Positions 30,363 through 45,620 of a stretch of 64,000 nt of DNA are shown piece by piece. This DNA comes from Glandiceps talaboti. Its lineage: Eukaryota > Hemichordata > Enteropneusta > Spengelidae. The stretch spans positions 6,034,759-6,098,758 of the forward strand of contig NC_135559.1 in NCBI RefSeq assembly GCF_964340395.1. Reading direction: 5' to 3'. How positions within the stretch are numbered: the first letter of the stretch is position 1; every line of letters starts with the position of its first letter. Position numbers and translations under genes: made by a program. Under the pieces are notes generated by a model that worked only from the letters and a program-made list of their open reading frames with translations, ran no database searches and had not been told where the DNA came from.

Positions 30363-32108
30363 TTGTATATATATACATCCATCTATCTATATTTTAAATT
30401 GAAATTTAAGAAGCACCTTTCAATTACTATGATTGTAACGATCATTCAATATGGATGATTCAATATGTGAAAATGTCGAAAATGGCTAGAATATCTATGT
30501 GTTCAATTGGAATTTGCGAATTATACTAACATGTTTATGCGCCTTGCAACTACTCCTAGTATGGCGCATGCCTATCAAATCCAAATTAGGATAAAAAACG
30601 TACATTTCTGCATGTATGATCATTTTCATCTGTATAACAAATACAAAACAACAAAGGTGTATATAAATAGACACTCATGTTGTTTCGCGTTGCGTCTGGT
30701 GGTGAGGGGTCGATTTACAAGACTCGTGTAACTGTGTCACCTGTCCTGTCTGTGTCATTGAGTAGCTTGACATTGAACTAGATTGTATGCAAAACAGATG
30801 GTTATTCAGCGTGGAAATATTAACGAGTGACATGGCGTCCTTGAACGCCAGTCGAACCCGTGTCGTTTAACACAGTTTTTCAGTTTTAAACCGTAAATAA
30901 ATAATGCCAGAGAAATGTGGATAACTTACACACTGCTAAGTTCATATTACGTATTACGTATATAATATATAATATAATCCAATGACAACCCATAGTGTAG
31001 TTTTTACATAGCGAGAGTCAAAACATAGCTTTTGCTTAAGATTTTGAACTTGTCACGAGTCTACATATTAGTACATACAGATAATATTGACCGCTAATTA
31101 ACAAAAACAATGTATTAAAAAAAGTAATTGACTATTTTGTAGTGAACATATTTTGGGATATCTGATGAAAAAAGTCCAAGTTGTGACTAGTGCATGTTTA
31201 AATGTTAATCAGATTTTCTAGTATTCTATTCTGAGTGGGATTCTAGTCAGCTCAACTCCCAGTAGAATATCTAATAGGGTTCTATCAATTAAATACTTTG
31301 TTTGCCGTCATTGACTTTCCTCAAAACCTACAAGACAGACAGGGAAAAAAACAAACACATGCTAGCATCTCATGTAAAATTCACTTTTCTGTTCATTTAT
31401 TTTCTGTTTGTACCAAAATCTACTACGCTGGTGAAATATAAATGTCAAAGTCGAAAGTTTGATTGTAAAAAAACAAGTATTTAGAAATATGGACTAAGAA
31501 CTACGCCTAAACTGTGTATGTATAATGTATAAACTCATCTTGTGCCCTCTTTAAAGCGCAACCTATTTCCACATCACTTTAACGACACATGTCCAGTCAT
31601 TCTTAGCAACTGACATTTAGGCATGTCACTTTACATTTGATTATCAATTACTAATTAATATAAACATGGGTTGATGAATGCATCAATAAATAGGTCCTCT
31701 CATCTCGATATTAATATATTAATATTAGAGATATCAGAATTTCCAATTGAATGTAGGAATGTAAAGACAGCGCCTCGGGATGGGAATAGTAATGAGGTGA
31801 AAGAGTAGCAAACAATACGACACCCTATATTTCTGTGTTTGATACTGTCTAATAACTTGATCTCGCTTACGAACTAAAAATCACCAAACCAAATATATGT
31901 CGTCTATATATTGTCACTTCTTGCCAACTGCACGACAATTACAAATTGAGGGCGACAGACACTACCCAATATTTTTTACTCATGGACCTAATACGAAGCA
32001 TTCGATGATTTAATGAACTGCTCGCAAACATCTATTCAATATACACCACGACCGTATTTAGCTGAATTCCACCGGGGATAAAACACGGTATAATTATCGT
32101 TCTCTGAC

Positions 32109-32154
<46 letters not shown>

Positions 32155-33810
32155 AATAATGATAATAATAATAATAATAATACACACATTCTTCACGTGC
32201 ATTTGGCAGATTCTAAAATGGTGGGAATTAGTGACAAATTACGGGTACATGTATAGTTAAAACGGGATATTATCGACTCTGAGCTAAACACCTTTCCGCC
32301 ATATTGGTTCAAAGTGGTGATGCATACTACTTGGTTATGGTAACCATCTTAAAGCACGAAACAAACCAAATTTATCAAAAATAGAGCAAATAACATACGC
32401 TAACATCTTTACATTTCTATTTTTCGATTTCTGAATTATGCCTACGTACTAATACATATATCTTTCGTACATAGTGTCATTGCTATTTATAAATATCCTC
32501 TATACACAATTCTGCACAAATAACACTTCAGCGTTAAGTACATTTAGCGATGAGCGACCGTAGTCACTGAACTCAATCGTGATAACAATGGCTATCTGAA
32601 GAAACGGAATAATTATCATAAATTGTATCACGTGTTCTTGAACGCTCAAATCTCGAAGATCTCTATGTGGACGAAATAATACTAGTGAAACGTCCAGACT
32701 CTTTTTGGGGTTGTTCACAAACCTTTCGTAAAGCACAATCACTAAATTCGTGCAATATTTTGGCGTTATTGGAATCTGAAGTCTACAATTTCCCTTGAGG
32801 TCTTGTCGGATATTTGATTACGGTACAAATACCTTGGTTGGCTAGCTTCCTTCAGGTCTAATTGATAAGACGAATCAAGTCCCATTTTTCACGTCATATT
32901 TTCCTGTAGACGTTGCGTAGCAACTGTCATGTCACAGGAAACCGCCATCGCCGTCGTTGTAAAAAAAATCTATATGATATCGCGAATGTACCATTATAAA
33001 ATATTACACTGATATCAGTGGCTCAATTCGTGTTGTGGTAACCGGTACCTATGAAACATGTTATACACGTAGTGTAAAGGAATTGCTGTCTCGACCTTTG
33101 CATTGCAGTCGACGGGTATAATGCAGTAATTAGTGTTGTTTTTTTCTCTCAAAAAGGGCCAGGAATATCGTTTTTAATCTCTTAACAGCGTATAGGACAT
33201 ATAGACACAGACACAGATACAGACATACACACGCACACACATACGCACACACACACAGTTGTACGTACGCACGCGCGCACACGATGGTTAAAATAATTAC
33301 TATTGATTCACTGTTTGATCTAAAATGACAATAAAGAGATTGAGTGAAGGAAAATCTTGCTGTTCATTCCACGTAACTTGGTAAAAAGAGTTGCTAGACA
33401 CCCATTCATACAATATTGTTTTGGTATACCATTCACAGTATTGGCAAATGACGTATTTCAAGAATTAATGGCCAAAATTCTGACAGTGATAACGGGTATC
33501 ATGTTCATGACGTAAATGACCAAACGGCTCCACGAATTAATATGTATGTTGCATGGAACACGCATAAAATGATACGAAACTAACATGCCATCGAAATCAC
33601 GCTATGTCTAATAGTGCAGTGTTACACGTGTTTGAAAGAAACGTGGTCAGAAATGTGCACAGAATTTACCAATAAACTACGACATTGTTTGAAAGAATAA
33701 TATATACGATGTATGTAAATTCATGTGATCGTGAATGATAACAATTACATGTAAGTGTGGTGTCTTTTGCATTACTATGGTTTGTAAATTATTCCGAATC
33801 TAAATTATTT
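30363..33810. other. Non-coding spacer with CA/ATA tract
   Basis: It contains (CA)n at 32110-32152 and (ATA)n at 32153-32181, and short CA/CG alternations near 33230-33280. I see no gene on either strand. Confidence 0.6.
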
Positions 33811-33818
33811 GACTGTAG

Positions 33819-33925
33819 CATCGTCGCAAACCACGGCCTCTTTTACGGCACCGTCCACTACGTGCCCTACCAGTTATTTCGTAGTATTTGGCGGAAAAAA
33901 ATAACAGCTCTGGTTTGCGACAATG
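33819..33925 (+). mobile_element. hAT-type MITE, copy 1 (107 bp)
   Basis: It starts CATCGTCGCAAACCA and ends TGGTTTGCGACAATG, near-perfect terminal inverted repeats of about 15 bp with the CA...TG ends typical of hAT elements. The 8-bp flanks GACTGTAG and GACAGTAC match at six positions, an aged target duplication. It is too short to code. The internal CTCTTTTACGGCACCG is shared with copy 2. Confidence 0.85.
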
Positions 33926-33933
33926 GACAGTAC

Positions 33934-35102
33934 AGTCCGCGTCTTTCTAGTTCTCTGAATATATAATAAAGATATTTTTTTAGGTCGTTGTACTTATTAT
34001 GGCTCGCAACTTGAATTGAATTACAGGGTGTTTCGTACTAGCTCGTGAACTACACTCATTACCAGTCATTTAATTTCCTCTTGTGGCGAACACTGGGAAC
34101 ACTGCAAGTTTGTACTAGTTTAGTCCTGTATTTGCACAGTAACATATTGCATGTATGGAAGATGGCTGATACATGTGTAAGCGAACACCAGTCCTTTAAG
34201 CTTTTGACAAAATAGATAATCACGTGATTTTTACCAGGTTGCGGCATGCACAGTCAGTGATTGTTAATTCCCCATTCAGTATATTCACATTATTCTACTA
34301 ATTGTTTTACTTTTGTTAAAATGTCGATATGATTTTCTAGGGAAAATACCATGGAATAATAATCAAATATATGGTAAGTATACAATATGGCGTCACAAGC
34401 TGGCAACGTCTCCGGGCACAATAATTAAAATCAGATAACGCACGTACGAAACGTCTACGACAGTGCGTCGTTGTTGAAGTATATAATACCAATTATGAAA
34501 ACCTTTAGGTCTTGTTCGTAATATCGGCACTGAATACACAGTATTAGAGAATGTGTCGCCAATAATGTTCAAATCTGCTTATCCCCTTCTTCAAAAGTAA
34601 TACGTAACAAGGTACTTGCACCACGTAAAGTTTCAGTAGGAGTAGATAGAATACGATCAAATAAGCAGGATTATGTATGATTGTTGAGTGCATCAAATTG
34701 AATTCGTTGGAGTTTTAGGACATTTTCATTTCAAGATTAATTGTTTCTAAATTTATCAATATTATCATCTGAGATTTTGCTACAATAAATTTAGTTTCTA
34801 CGCATTTATTGTTGGTGTTTAATGTTGCCATTAGATTCATTTTGCCATGGTTACTTCACACGTCATTCATGTCAGATTCATCGAAGATTAATATTTCCTG
34901 AACTTAGTAAATTGCAATTATCATGCAGGGAACGTGATAGCAACGAACCATACGTTTCATCATGTAAGCTCACCGTGTGACCTTTCAGTTGTATTCAAAA
35001 GGCATCAATACTGATATTAATATCTTATATCATATGTACTAGATTGAGGGGTTCTCTATACTTAGTGCGCAGTGACATCGTTTAGCTCTCCACTCTCTCT
35101 CT
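33934..35102. other. Non-coding spacer
   Basis: AT-rich. Nothing recognised. Confidence 0.6.
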
Positions 35103-35163
35103 GTATGTATGTATGTATGTATGTATGTATGTATGTATGTATGTATGTATGTATGTATGTATG

Positions 35164-35197
<34 letters not shown>

Positions 35198-35336
35198 TGT
35201 ATGTATGTATGTATGTATGTATGTATGTATGTATGTATGCGTGTGTATGTATGTATGTATGTATGTATGTATGTATGTATGTATGTATGTATGTATGTAT
35301 GTATGAATGTATGTATGTATGTATGTATGTATGTAT
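35103..35336. repeat. (GTAT)n array
   Basis: About 58 units with rare variants, followed by a short CG/GA alternation. Confidence 0.97.
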
Positions 35337-36352
35337 ACGTATGTGTCGTGCGCGCGAGAGAGACAGAGAGCGCGCGCGTGCGTGTGTAATTGATCTCAGA
35401 CACATGTGTAATGGGGTTTGAAGTTTTATGCTTTAGATTAAAGTGCATGTACCTCTTTTCTAATAAGTGAGCAAAGTTCAAATATACCAGTGCTATTTGA
35501 AGGTCAACAAATAAAATCGGGGCAAGTGCAATGAACTATAATTATATCGATTATTTTTACTTTGGCTGCGACACTTTGAGTGTTGATGACGAAGGCGAGT
35601 CTAGCCTCGGGTGAACCTTCGGAAGATCTTGACGTAGAACACAAAACGTGATGATGCTGATGATGGCAGCGAAGATGAAGCATTTGCAATTTGTTCTTAG
35701 TAAACTGATTGTTGCACCTGATATTATAACAATTATTGTAAATACGATGAGACGATACCGACTATCGATTTGAAACAATCTATACAATGCCTAGAGATTG
35801 AACTAATAATGCTATGTCGTCGTACAAGCTGTCTGGCCTAAAGGTGTATCCAGTAATAGTTTTCAAACCCGTGGTGTCAGTGTAGGTTTTTTCATTCCAA
35901 AACAACATGCATTTTAATGGTCTAACAAATTCATGTTATATAGCTGTAAGCTTAGCAAGCTGTGCTATAACCTATGAGTTCATCCACGGTTGCTACTCCG
36001 GTTCGCTTTTTAAAAAAAAATGGAAATCATACGATTTACAATGCATCGATCCCCGCGTACCAATGAACAATATGAATAGAACATACAGATACATTCGATT
36101 GTATTTTGATAATAATGAACAGAAATACGAAACTAAAAGTAAGAAAGTTTATGTACTAATATTAACTCGGATTACAATCATTGTCATTTTGGCGTCCACC
36201 AACCTCGGAGGTCATGGAGGAATGCAATATTATTAACAGGGTTAAACACTGTTTGAAGCTACAAATGGAAGTAATACAGGATATTACTTATAACTTAGAA
36301 AGTTGAGAGAGTTAGGTAATTATGGCAACGTGAACATATTGACTACTTTTTT

Positions 36353-36610
36353 TGGTTAGGTCAGCAGACGATGTGACAAATGACCCAGTTTGGTCAGAAA
36401 ACATTATGTTGATGTGCCATATGACCGGTTAGGTCAAAAGAGATGATACAGATTTCATGTGACCCAATTAGGTCAGAAAACATAATGTTGATGTGCCATA
36501 TGACCGGTTAGGTCAAAAGGCATGATACAGATTTCATGTGACCCAGGTAGGTCAGAAGACATTATACTAACGTGTCAAATGACCCATTGCCAGTTACGGT
36601 TCACAAGACA
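36353..36610. repeat. 79-bp minisatellite rich in AGGTCA
   Basis: Two clean copies with a period of 79 bp plus partial copies on both sides. Each carries GGTTAGGTCA, TGACCC and TGACCGG modules, so AGGTCA half-sites recur about every 40 bases, several paired with TGACC four bases away. Confidence 0.85.
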
Positions 36611-37738
36611 CAGTTAGGTCAAACGATGACGTAGAGAAATTACCAAGTTAGATTTGAAGACATTGTTAAACCTTCGAACGATAAGTACAAACAGATTACA
36701 GCGTGCTTCCAACCAGCACAAAAATACAAAGTACGGTCAAACATGACGAAGCCAGCATCGACCTAAATAACCACAATATGGTCTCAATTGTCAAAGACGG
36801 CAAGATATAGTAATTTTAAGTACACACTGGTGGGCGCCATATTGACTTCTAAAACATCACATAATGACTCAATTCCAAGAAATGTTAATACACCGTCTTT
36901 CAAATCAATCTATCATCAATACATTGATGAGAATCACCGTTTCATTCGACAGCAGTAGTGACTATAGGTTTTACACTACTAAACAATCGGTTTATTACTA
37001 CTATTCGATTCTTTTCAATCTCGCTAATATGGCGATTTATCTTGTGATAAAGCTGGCGATATTACCCTCATGGCGACAAAGTAAGCGGTGAAAAGTCCAC
37101 GTGCTACTTTGCATGCAATACTATACGTGTTTACGGTGTAAAATTATGGTATTTTAATTTCAACTACTTTCATTGTCGGTTGTACTGTACTGCACGCAGA
37201 GTACAATTCGTGGACAATTCCAGATATACGTTGAAGCTGTACTCTTTATAAAATAGGAAACAGTATAAGCTCTGTGCGGACTTCCAATACAGTCTAATTC
37301 CATATCCAGTGATACAACGCAACGTTTTGGGTATTTTGTCTCGTGGAAACATTTATATAGCCCTATTGACAGATTCGTAAGTTATGACTCCATTGGCTAG
37401 GCTTACTCACCACCGCGTCACTTTTTGTGGGTTTTCTACTACGATTTCAGTAGAACCAGGAAAGTACGGATAAATCTTAAAAACGGTGACGAAACGAAAC
37501 TCCAATGTTTATAAGTGTTAGTGTATTATATGACCATGACGTCATAACTATGAAAGTGGTTCATTTATTTGATCCCAAACGCTGGTTTATCGGAAAGCGT
37601 ATTCTGCATCAATATGGTGCTTGAACTACAAAAAAAAATCTGTTGTCGCCATTAATATGTGCCCTATATTTACGAACAGCGATAACCTCTCAGGATAACC
37701 TACACGATCAGAAGTTAGTGCCCCGAGAGATAAATAGC
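36611..37738. other. Non-coding spacer
   Basis: Nothing recognised apart from TGACGTCA at 37537-37544. Confidence 0.6.
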
Positions 37739-37746
37739 GTATTTCT

Positions 37747-37856
37747 CATCGTCGTAAACCACAACCTCTTTTACGGCACCGACGGTCCAAGACGCACCAC
37801 TAAGTGGTGGATATTTAGCGTCGTGGAAGAAACAACAGCCCTGGTTTGCGAGAATG
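37747..37856 (+). mobile_element. hAT-type MITE, copy 2 (110 bp), intact TSD
   Basis: It starts CATCGTCGTAAACCA and ends TGGTTTGCGAGAATG. It is flanked on both sides by a perfect 8-bp direct repeat, GTATTTCT (37739-37746 and 37857-37864). The 8-bp duplication and CA...TG ends point to mobilisation by a hAT transposase. Confidence 0.92.
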
Positions 37857-37864
37857 GTATTTCT

Positions 37865-38990
<1,126 letters not shown>

Positions 38991-39133
38991 TAATAATTTT
39001 TTTCCATATTAATATTATTATTGGTTATTATAATTCATCAAACTATACTAGAAGTACTAAACTCCTACAATACATTGGTAGTAACCACTAAAGTTGAGCT
39101 ATAGTATATCAGCGGTATAAAATAGCCGCAATA

Positions 39134-39221
<88 letters not shown>
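39134..39221. repeat. (TA)n microsatellite
   Basis: About 43 uninterrupted TA units. Confidence 0.97.
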
Positions 39222-40317
39222 TATTCATTGAAAATGTACAGTGATATACTAAAAGTATGTTTATTTTCCTAAGCCAGCATAACTTAAGTCTGAAAGTCAA
39301 GTGGGAAAAAAAGAGTAGAGTAGAGTACAGCGATCCGTGGAACACAAAGACTTGCAACATCCTTAGCAAACAACCAAACGAAAGTACGCACACATAAATT
39401 GAACGTATTGGAATACAACAACGAATGTGAACACTTCACCTCATGAAAATATAAAAAATAAACTTCGTTTTATAAATAAAAATCATTCTTCTACTTGCTA
39501 AAGACGAGATCATAATTATAAGAATATATCTGTTTGTTTTTTTTATTCGTAATGGCACGAACTCATCGGATTGTATAAATTCCTACTGAGGTGAATTTTG
39601 TTTTCTATTGTTTAGACCCCATGACATTTCTTGTATCTCAGTAATTTCATCACCTTTTCTTTCACCACGGGCGAGAAACCGAGTATTTCTCAATGCGCGA
39701 CAATCGTATTTATTCCAAAGATTATGTTGCAGCACGATTCGGTGACGTAGATGTACGTATCCGTTGCCATGACTGCGGGACATCTCATTAATTATTCACA
39801 AACTATCAATGGATACGCGTGACCTGGTTGTACATGTGTGGTTTACGAATACGTGTGTGTGTCGATCGTCACAAATTTAGCATTGCCCGGCGGCTGTATC
39901 GCGTCCCGAAAACGATTTACAATGTAGTTCGGACACATTTCATAGCTTCGTCGAAAAAACCCTGCAAACTTTTCTGAAACTTCGTGGTGTTTAGGAAGTA
40001 AACATACTTAAACAGGACACATTCTTGCGCCAATGCAAGCAACACACTGATTTTATTACTGGTACGCCTATTAATACAATAATGTCGGTCAATTTACGGA
40101 TATAAATATCATATCTAAAGGGAGTTTCATAAGCGAATAAACATTTACGTCGTTATGACGTCATAATCAGACATATTGTCTTTGCCTTTGGTCAAGGCGA
40201 CATCTGGTCCGATATTTATACAAAAGGTGACACAAGTAAATGCACCATCTTTTCAGTGAATATTTGGTTTTTATACAAATTACCCTTCCTTTATCTTACG
40301 ATTTCGAAATAACATTA
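39222..40317. other. Non-coding spacer
   Basis: Nothing recognised apart from TGACGTCA at 40156-40163. Confidence 0.6.
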
Positions 40318-40685
40318 GACGTAAAAAATAGTGTGGTTCCGATTACATTCAATTTTTAAAATAGGTGGGGTAGGTAGATTTTTTTATTTTATTTTATTAC
40401 ATTTTTTTTCATGAGTGTCTAGTTCAGGTTTTCCATTGTTTTCCAAATGGTCTCTGTGTTGTTTATTTCTTCCTATCAGATGTACAGCCATCACATATTA
40501 GAAGATTAGTTTTATATTGTCTTTTTAAGTTGATGTCAGTTTCCGCACCCACTATTTCTTGCGAGACTTCACGATTTTCGCGATTTTATTATTATTTTTC
40601 TCGAATACGTAAGTTTAGGGTCGGCGTGAAAAACTAGGTGTGGTCGAGTAACCGGAACCAAACAACTTTTTTTTTATTTGGCCTT
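40318..40685 (+). mobile_element. About 360-bp inverted-repeat element, copy 1
   Basis: It is similar along its whole length to 54153-54505 in the same orientation. The ends are imperfect inverted repeats: A-run then TGTGGTTCCGATTAC on the left, and GTAACCGGAACCAAACAA then T-run on the right. Shared internal blocks include gagtgtctagttcaggt and cacccactatttcttg. It is non-coding and MITE-like. Confidence 0.75.
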
Positions 40686-40969
40686 AACAATAATAACAGT
40701 AAGTATATATTTTATGATCCAAATCAAATTCGACAATTGAGACATATGGCCGTACATGTGCACGGCAGCGCCTTAGAGCTTTGAGAAAACCGGAGTATCC
40801 GGGGAAAATGTAGAACGGATTTTGTTCTCGCTATCGCCCTAGGGAGTGACAGGGAGAACGACGAGAGAAAAAAAAATACCCACACGACTGATTATATGCT
40901 TTGAAAACATGCGATATTCAATAAGGTCAAACTAAGCAGCACCCATCGTACATACAGATTGGGTTAACG

Positions 40970-41095
40970 TTTCATCAAACCCGGATTTGGACGCAGACTA
41001 GTGGTAAATATGAGACACAAGAGCTAACCACTGGGCACTCGGCCACCGATCGGACCGGTGACCATCAACAACCCCTGAGACCCCGTTACAATGGA
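40970..41095 (-). mobile_element. Possible tRNA-derived SINE head
   Basis: The minus strand reads GGTGGCCGAGTGCCCAGTGG then TTAGC, which looks like the A-box half of a Leu/Ser-type tRNA. About 50 bases on comes TCCAAATCCGGG, a weakened B-box region. There is no acceptor-stem pairing and no CCA end, so it is not a functional tRNA. Ends and tail are not defined. Confidence 0.35.
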
Positions 41096-43548
41096 TGATG
41101 AACTCACCGTACTCGCGTAAAACAACCCTTTCTTCGCTTATTCTGAAATGTGATTCTTGTAGATAAATAACAATAGCTGGTTATTTGAACAAACTCTCCT
41201 ATAAAAGGTGTCATAATAAACGTTCATTTATTAGTCATATCTTTTTAGGTTAGTTCGCCCGCGACATGACATTTCAACTTCCAAGCGATTTATGTAAAAC
41301 GATTCGTTTCGTTTCATAGGGAAATTCTAGAGTGTTGCCTGTAATCTGTTTATGGTCACAAAAAGGGGACATCAACAAGACGTGTGGGTATCAGTGACAC
41401 GTGACGTGATATACGGATTTCCTGCTTCATTTTAAAGAGTGCGGCTAACACCATTTTTGCACCGTTGTAATACATTTTGTACAAACCAACCACACGTCAT
41501 GTATACTTCCATCTCATTACCTAAAAGTGAGATCGAGAAAACGTCAGCGGATGTTTGCAATGAGTGAATGAATACACTTTCCATCTCTGATCGTCTTTCT
41601 GTAAAATGAGAAAACCGGAAAGACACATTCGAATTATAGATCTCCAAATGTGATAACAATCACCGCAGGTAGCCGTTTGATCAGTACGGTAACAATTACC
41701 AGTAAATTATTATAAATAGAGTTGTCTCCAATTACGAGAAGGTTAACGACCCACTAGTGAACCCCAAATATCATATGTATTCGCATTAAACGCTATTTCG
41801 AATCTGAATACCTAAAAGCCTCCTGCATGACATTTCTAACTTTTCAAATCAGAAATTAAATTCTTTATCCAAATTCGCTAATTTGTCAGTGTCTACGTAA
41901 GAGAACTTACAAGTCTGACTGTAGTGCATCTGCGAGAACAACCAACTACTGAAACCCTTTCCAAACCGATGAAATAAAGGACCCGCGGATGATTGCATAT
42001 TTTCTTAACAAATATCGGTCATGGTAGAATGTATAAACATCTTTCTTTCACATTTCAGCCGTAGAGAGATTTACAATACGTCGCGGTATTACATTTTAAC
42101 AAGAATTGTAACAGTAACATGTGAATCGCGGATTATGTATGTGCCGAGGTAAAATAAAAGTAGGTGAGATATACGTAACCAGGAGTCACAGCGTTTTACT
42201 TTTCTTTTCACCGCCTACGTGTACTTTCACATTAATATCATTATTTGGCCTGTAATCCATGGCAACAGCATATTACACCTTTGTTATCATTGTACCCATA
42301 ACATGACAGGATATCATAGCTTTGAGACCGTGCTTTATTCCGGAATATAGTGTCATTCCAGATACACCGAGACAGCGGACCCATAGCTATTGATATTTTG
42401 ACGATGAAAATCACGTGTTTATTTCTTGCATACTACTGGGAAGTTGGCAAAGATAAGAGCGTAATTTGATCGATCACGTCTGCGATTTAGACATAGCCGT
42501 CTTTACGGTTACATCAATTTTCATGCCGTGTTCAGGTCAATTTAATCACGACATCCTCGACCGTCTACATTTATATTGAGTCTTGTTATCAACCCTTTCT
42601 AGTAAATGTAATCTCGTTTTCAAGGCAACATAGCACGGCTGGCATTTGAGCCTTACAATGTTTCATCATATTACAGACATGTACGTATACGGTTTATTGT
42701 CGGAAAGCCACCGTGATGTATCCACACTACTTCGAGGGTTTGAAAACCACAGTGACGTCTACGCAGTCAATGGTTTGAGAATAGGGAATCTCTTCCTGAT
42801 GGTGGAACATTTGACATTTACAGAAACTAACATTGTATTTGCGTTATCGTCACGGTAATGACATAATTTTGTCATCGATGCCTCAGACCATACCACTTTT
42901 TAGTGTTCTGACTCGATGCGTATAGGCAAGCTTTCATCCGGGTTACTTTGCTCTAAAGCCTGTTTCTCCATTGCATGACCAGGATATACACTGCAATCGG
43001 AACAATACATGTGTATAATGGTTGGGCGAGACGGCTTTGTAAAGATCTATACCACATGTATAGTCCATCTATCACGTATGGATCGTGTTCGTGCTTTATG
43101 AAGTTCTGTATACATTCAGGTTGTGTTCGAGATTGGGGGTAGGGGTGGGGGTTTCCGGGCCACATTAAGGTCAAACGAAAACGAAAACGAAAAATGACTT
43201 GCCAGATACATTAGACTTTCGGTTCTTCTTATTATGATTGGCCTGTTTCAGAAGCAACATGCTTTATAGTATACGACTAATTGTAAATTACCACATTTCA
43301 GTATTAAACTCCGCATTTTCAAAGTGATAATGCATATAATATGTTGGTCGTGACGCTTTCCTGCATTATGAGGCAAATGAAAAGTCAATAACGTAAATCA
43401 AGCATTTCGACCGCTCCTTTCTGTCTGTAGTTTTCTAACGTCAGCATTACCCTAGCATTAGTAGGATGCTTTAGAAATGACAAAGTGGGTTGTATACAAG
43501 GATGGTATGACAATGATAAATATATCGGTAGCTCGGAAAAGGGGTAAA
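41096..43548. other. Non-coding spacer
   Basis: Unique AT-rich DNA with no supported gene. Confidence 0.6.
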
Positions 43549-43680
43549 TGTATGTATGTATGTATGTATGTATGTATGTATGTATGTATGTATGTATGTA
43601 TGTATGTATGTATGTATGTATGTATGTATGTATGTATGTATGTATGTATGTATGTATGTACGTACGTACGTATGTACGTA
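43549..43680. repeat. (GTAT)n array with (GTAC) end
   Basis: About 30 GTAT units ending in several GTAC units. Confidence 0.97.
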
Positions 43681-45235
<1,555 letters not shown>

Positions 45236-45378
45236 AGGAAATTCGGTAGCCATTGAATCATGCAATCCTTTTATGGATACCGATTTCATTGAAAATGTCA
45301 AACTCCTACAATTCTGTTGAACCAGAACTCGCGATACACAGTCGTTTGCCTCCTACATCTACAATGTGTAAGCAAGAG

Positions 45379-45620
45379 GGAACTTGCAAACCCGCCATAC
45401 TGAATGTTGCGTCATGGGAAATGTGATAATAAATACTAATCAATTAGGATCGTAAACAATAATGTTACACTGTTTGTAACCATAAATGATCAACTCATAG
45501 TCATCTTGACCATTGTGGGAGGTTTATTTTATCGGTAGCTCCAGATTAGGTTTTACGATAACCACAGATAATCCCATAGTCCTTTGCGTCTGAGCATGCT
45601 TAGTCTGGATTGCAAGTTCC
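45379..45620 (-). mobile_element. 242-bp MITE-like element, copy 2
   Basis: It has the same length and the same GGAACTTGCA/TGCAAGTTCC termini as 20575-20816, in opposite orientation. The two diverge mainly by point changes, with a few small indels that cancel out. Confidence 0.8.

Noticed and set aside
35103-35481. Long open frames of MYVCMYVC or YIHTYIHT type here and at the other GTAT arrays
   Set aside because: They only translate the tetranucleotide repeat, which has no stop in several frames; there are no splice or start signals.
35907-36236. 109-residue plus-strand open frame
   Set aside because: Mixed composition without any family signature; likely chance in AT-rich DNA.
40970-41095. 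Functional tRNA gene
   Set aside because: A and B boxes are degenerate and no acceptor stem or anticodon arm can be drawn; kept only as a possible SINE.
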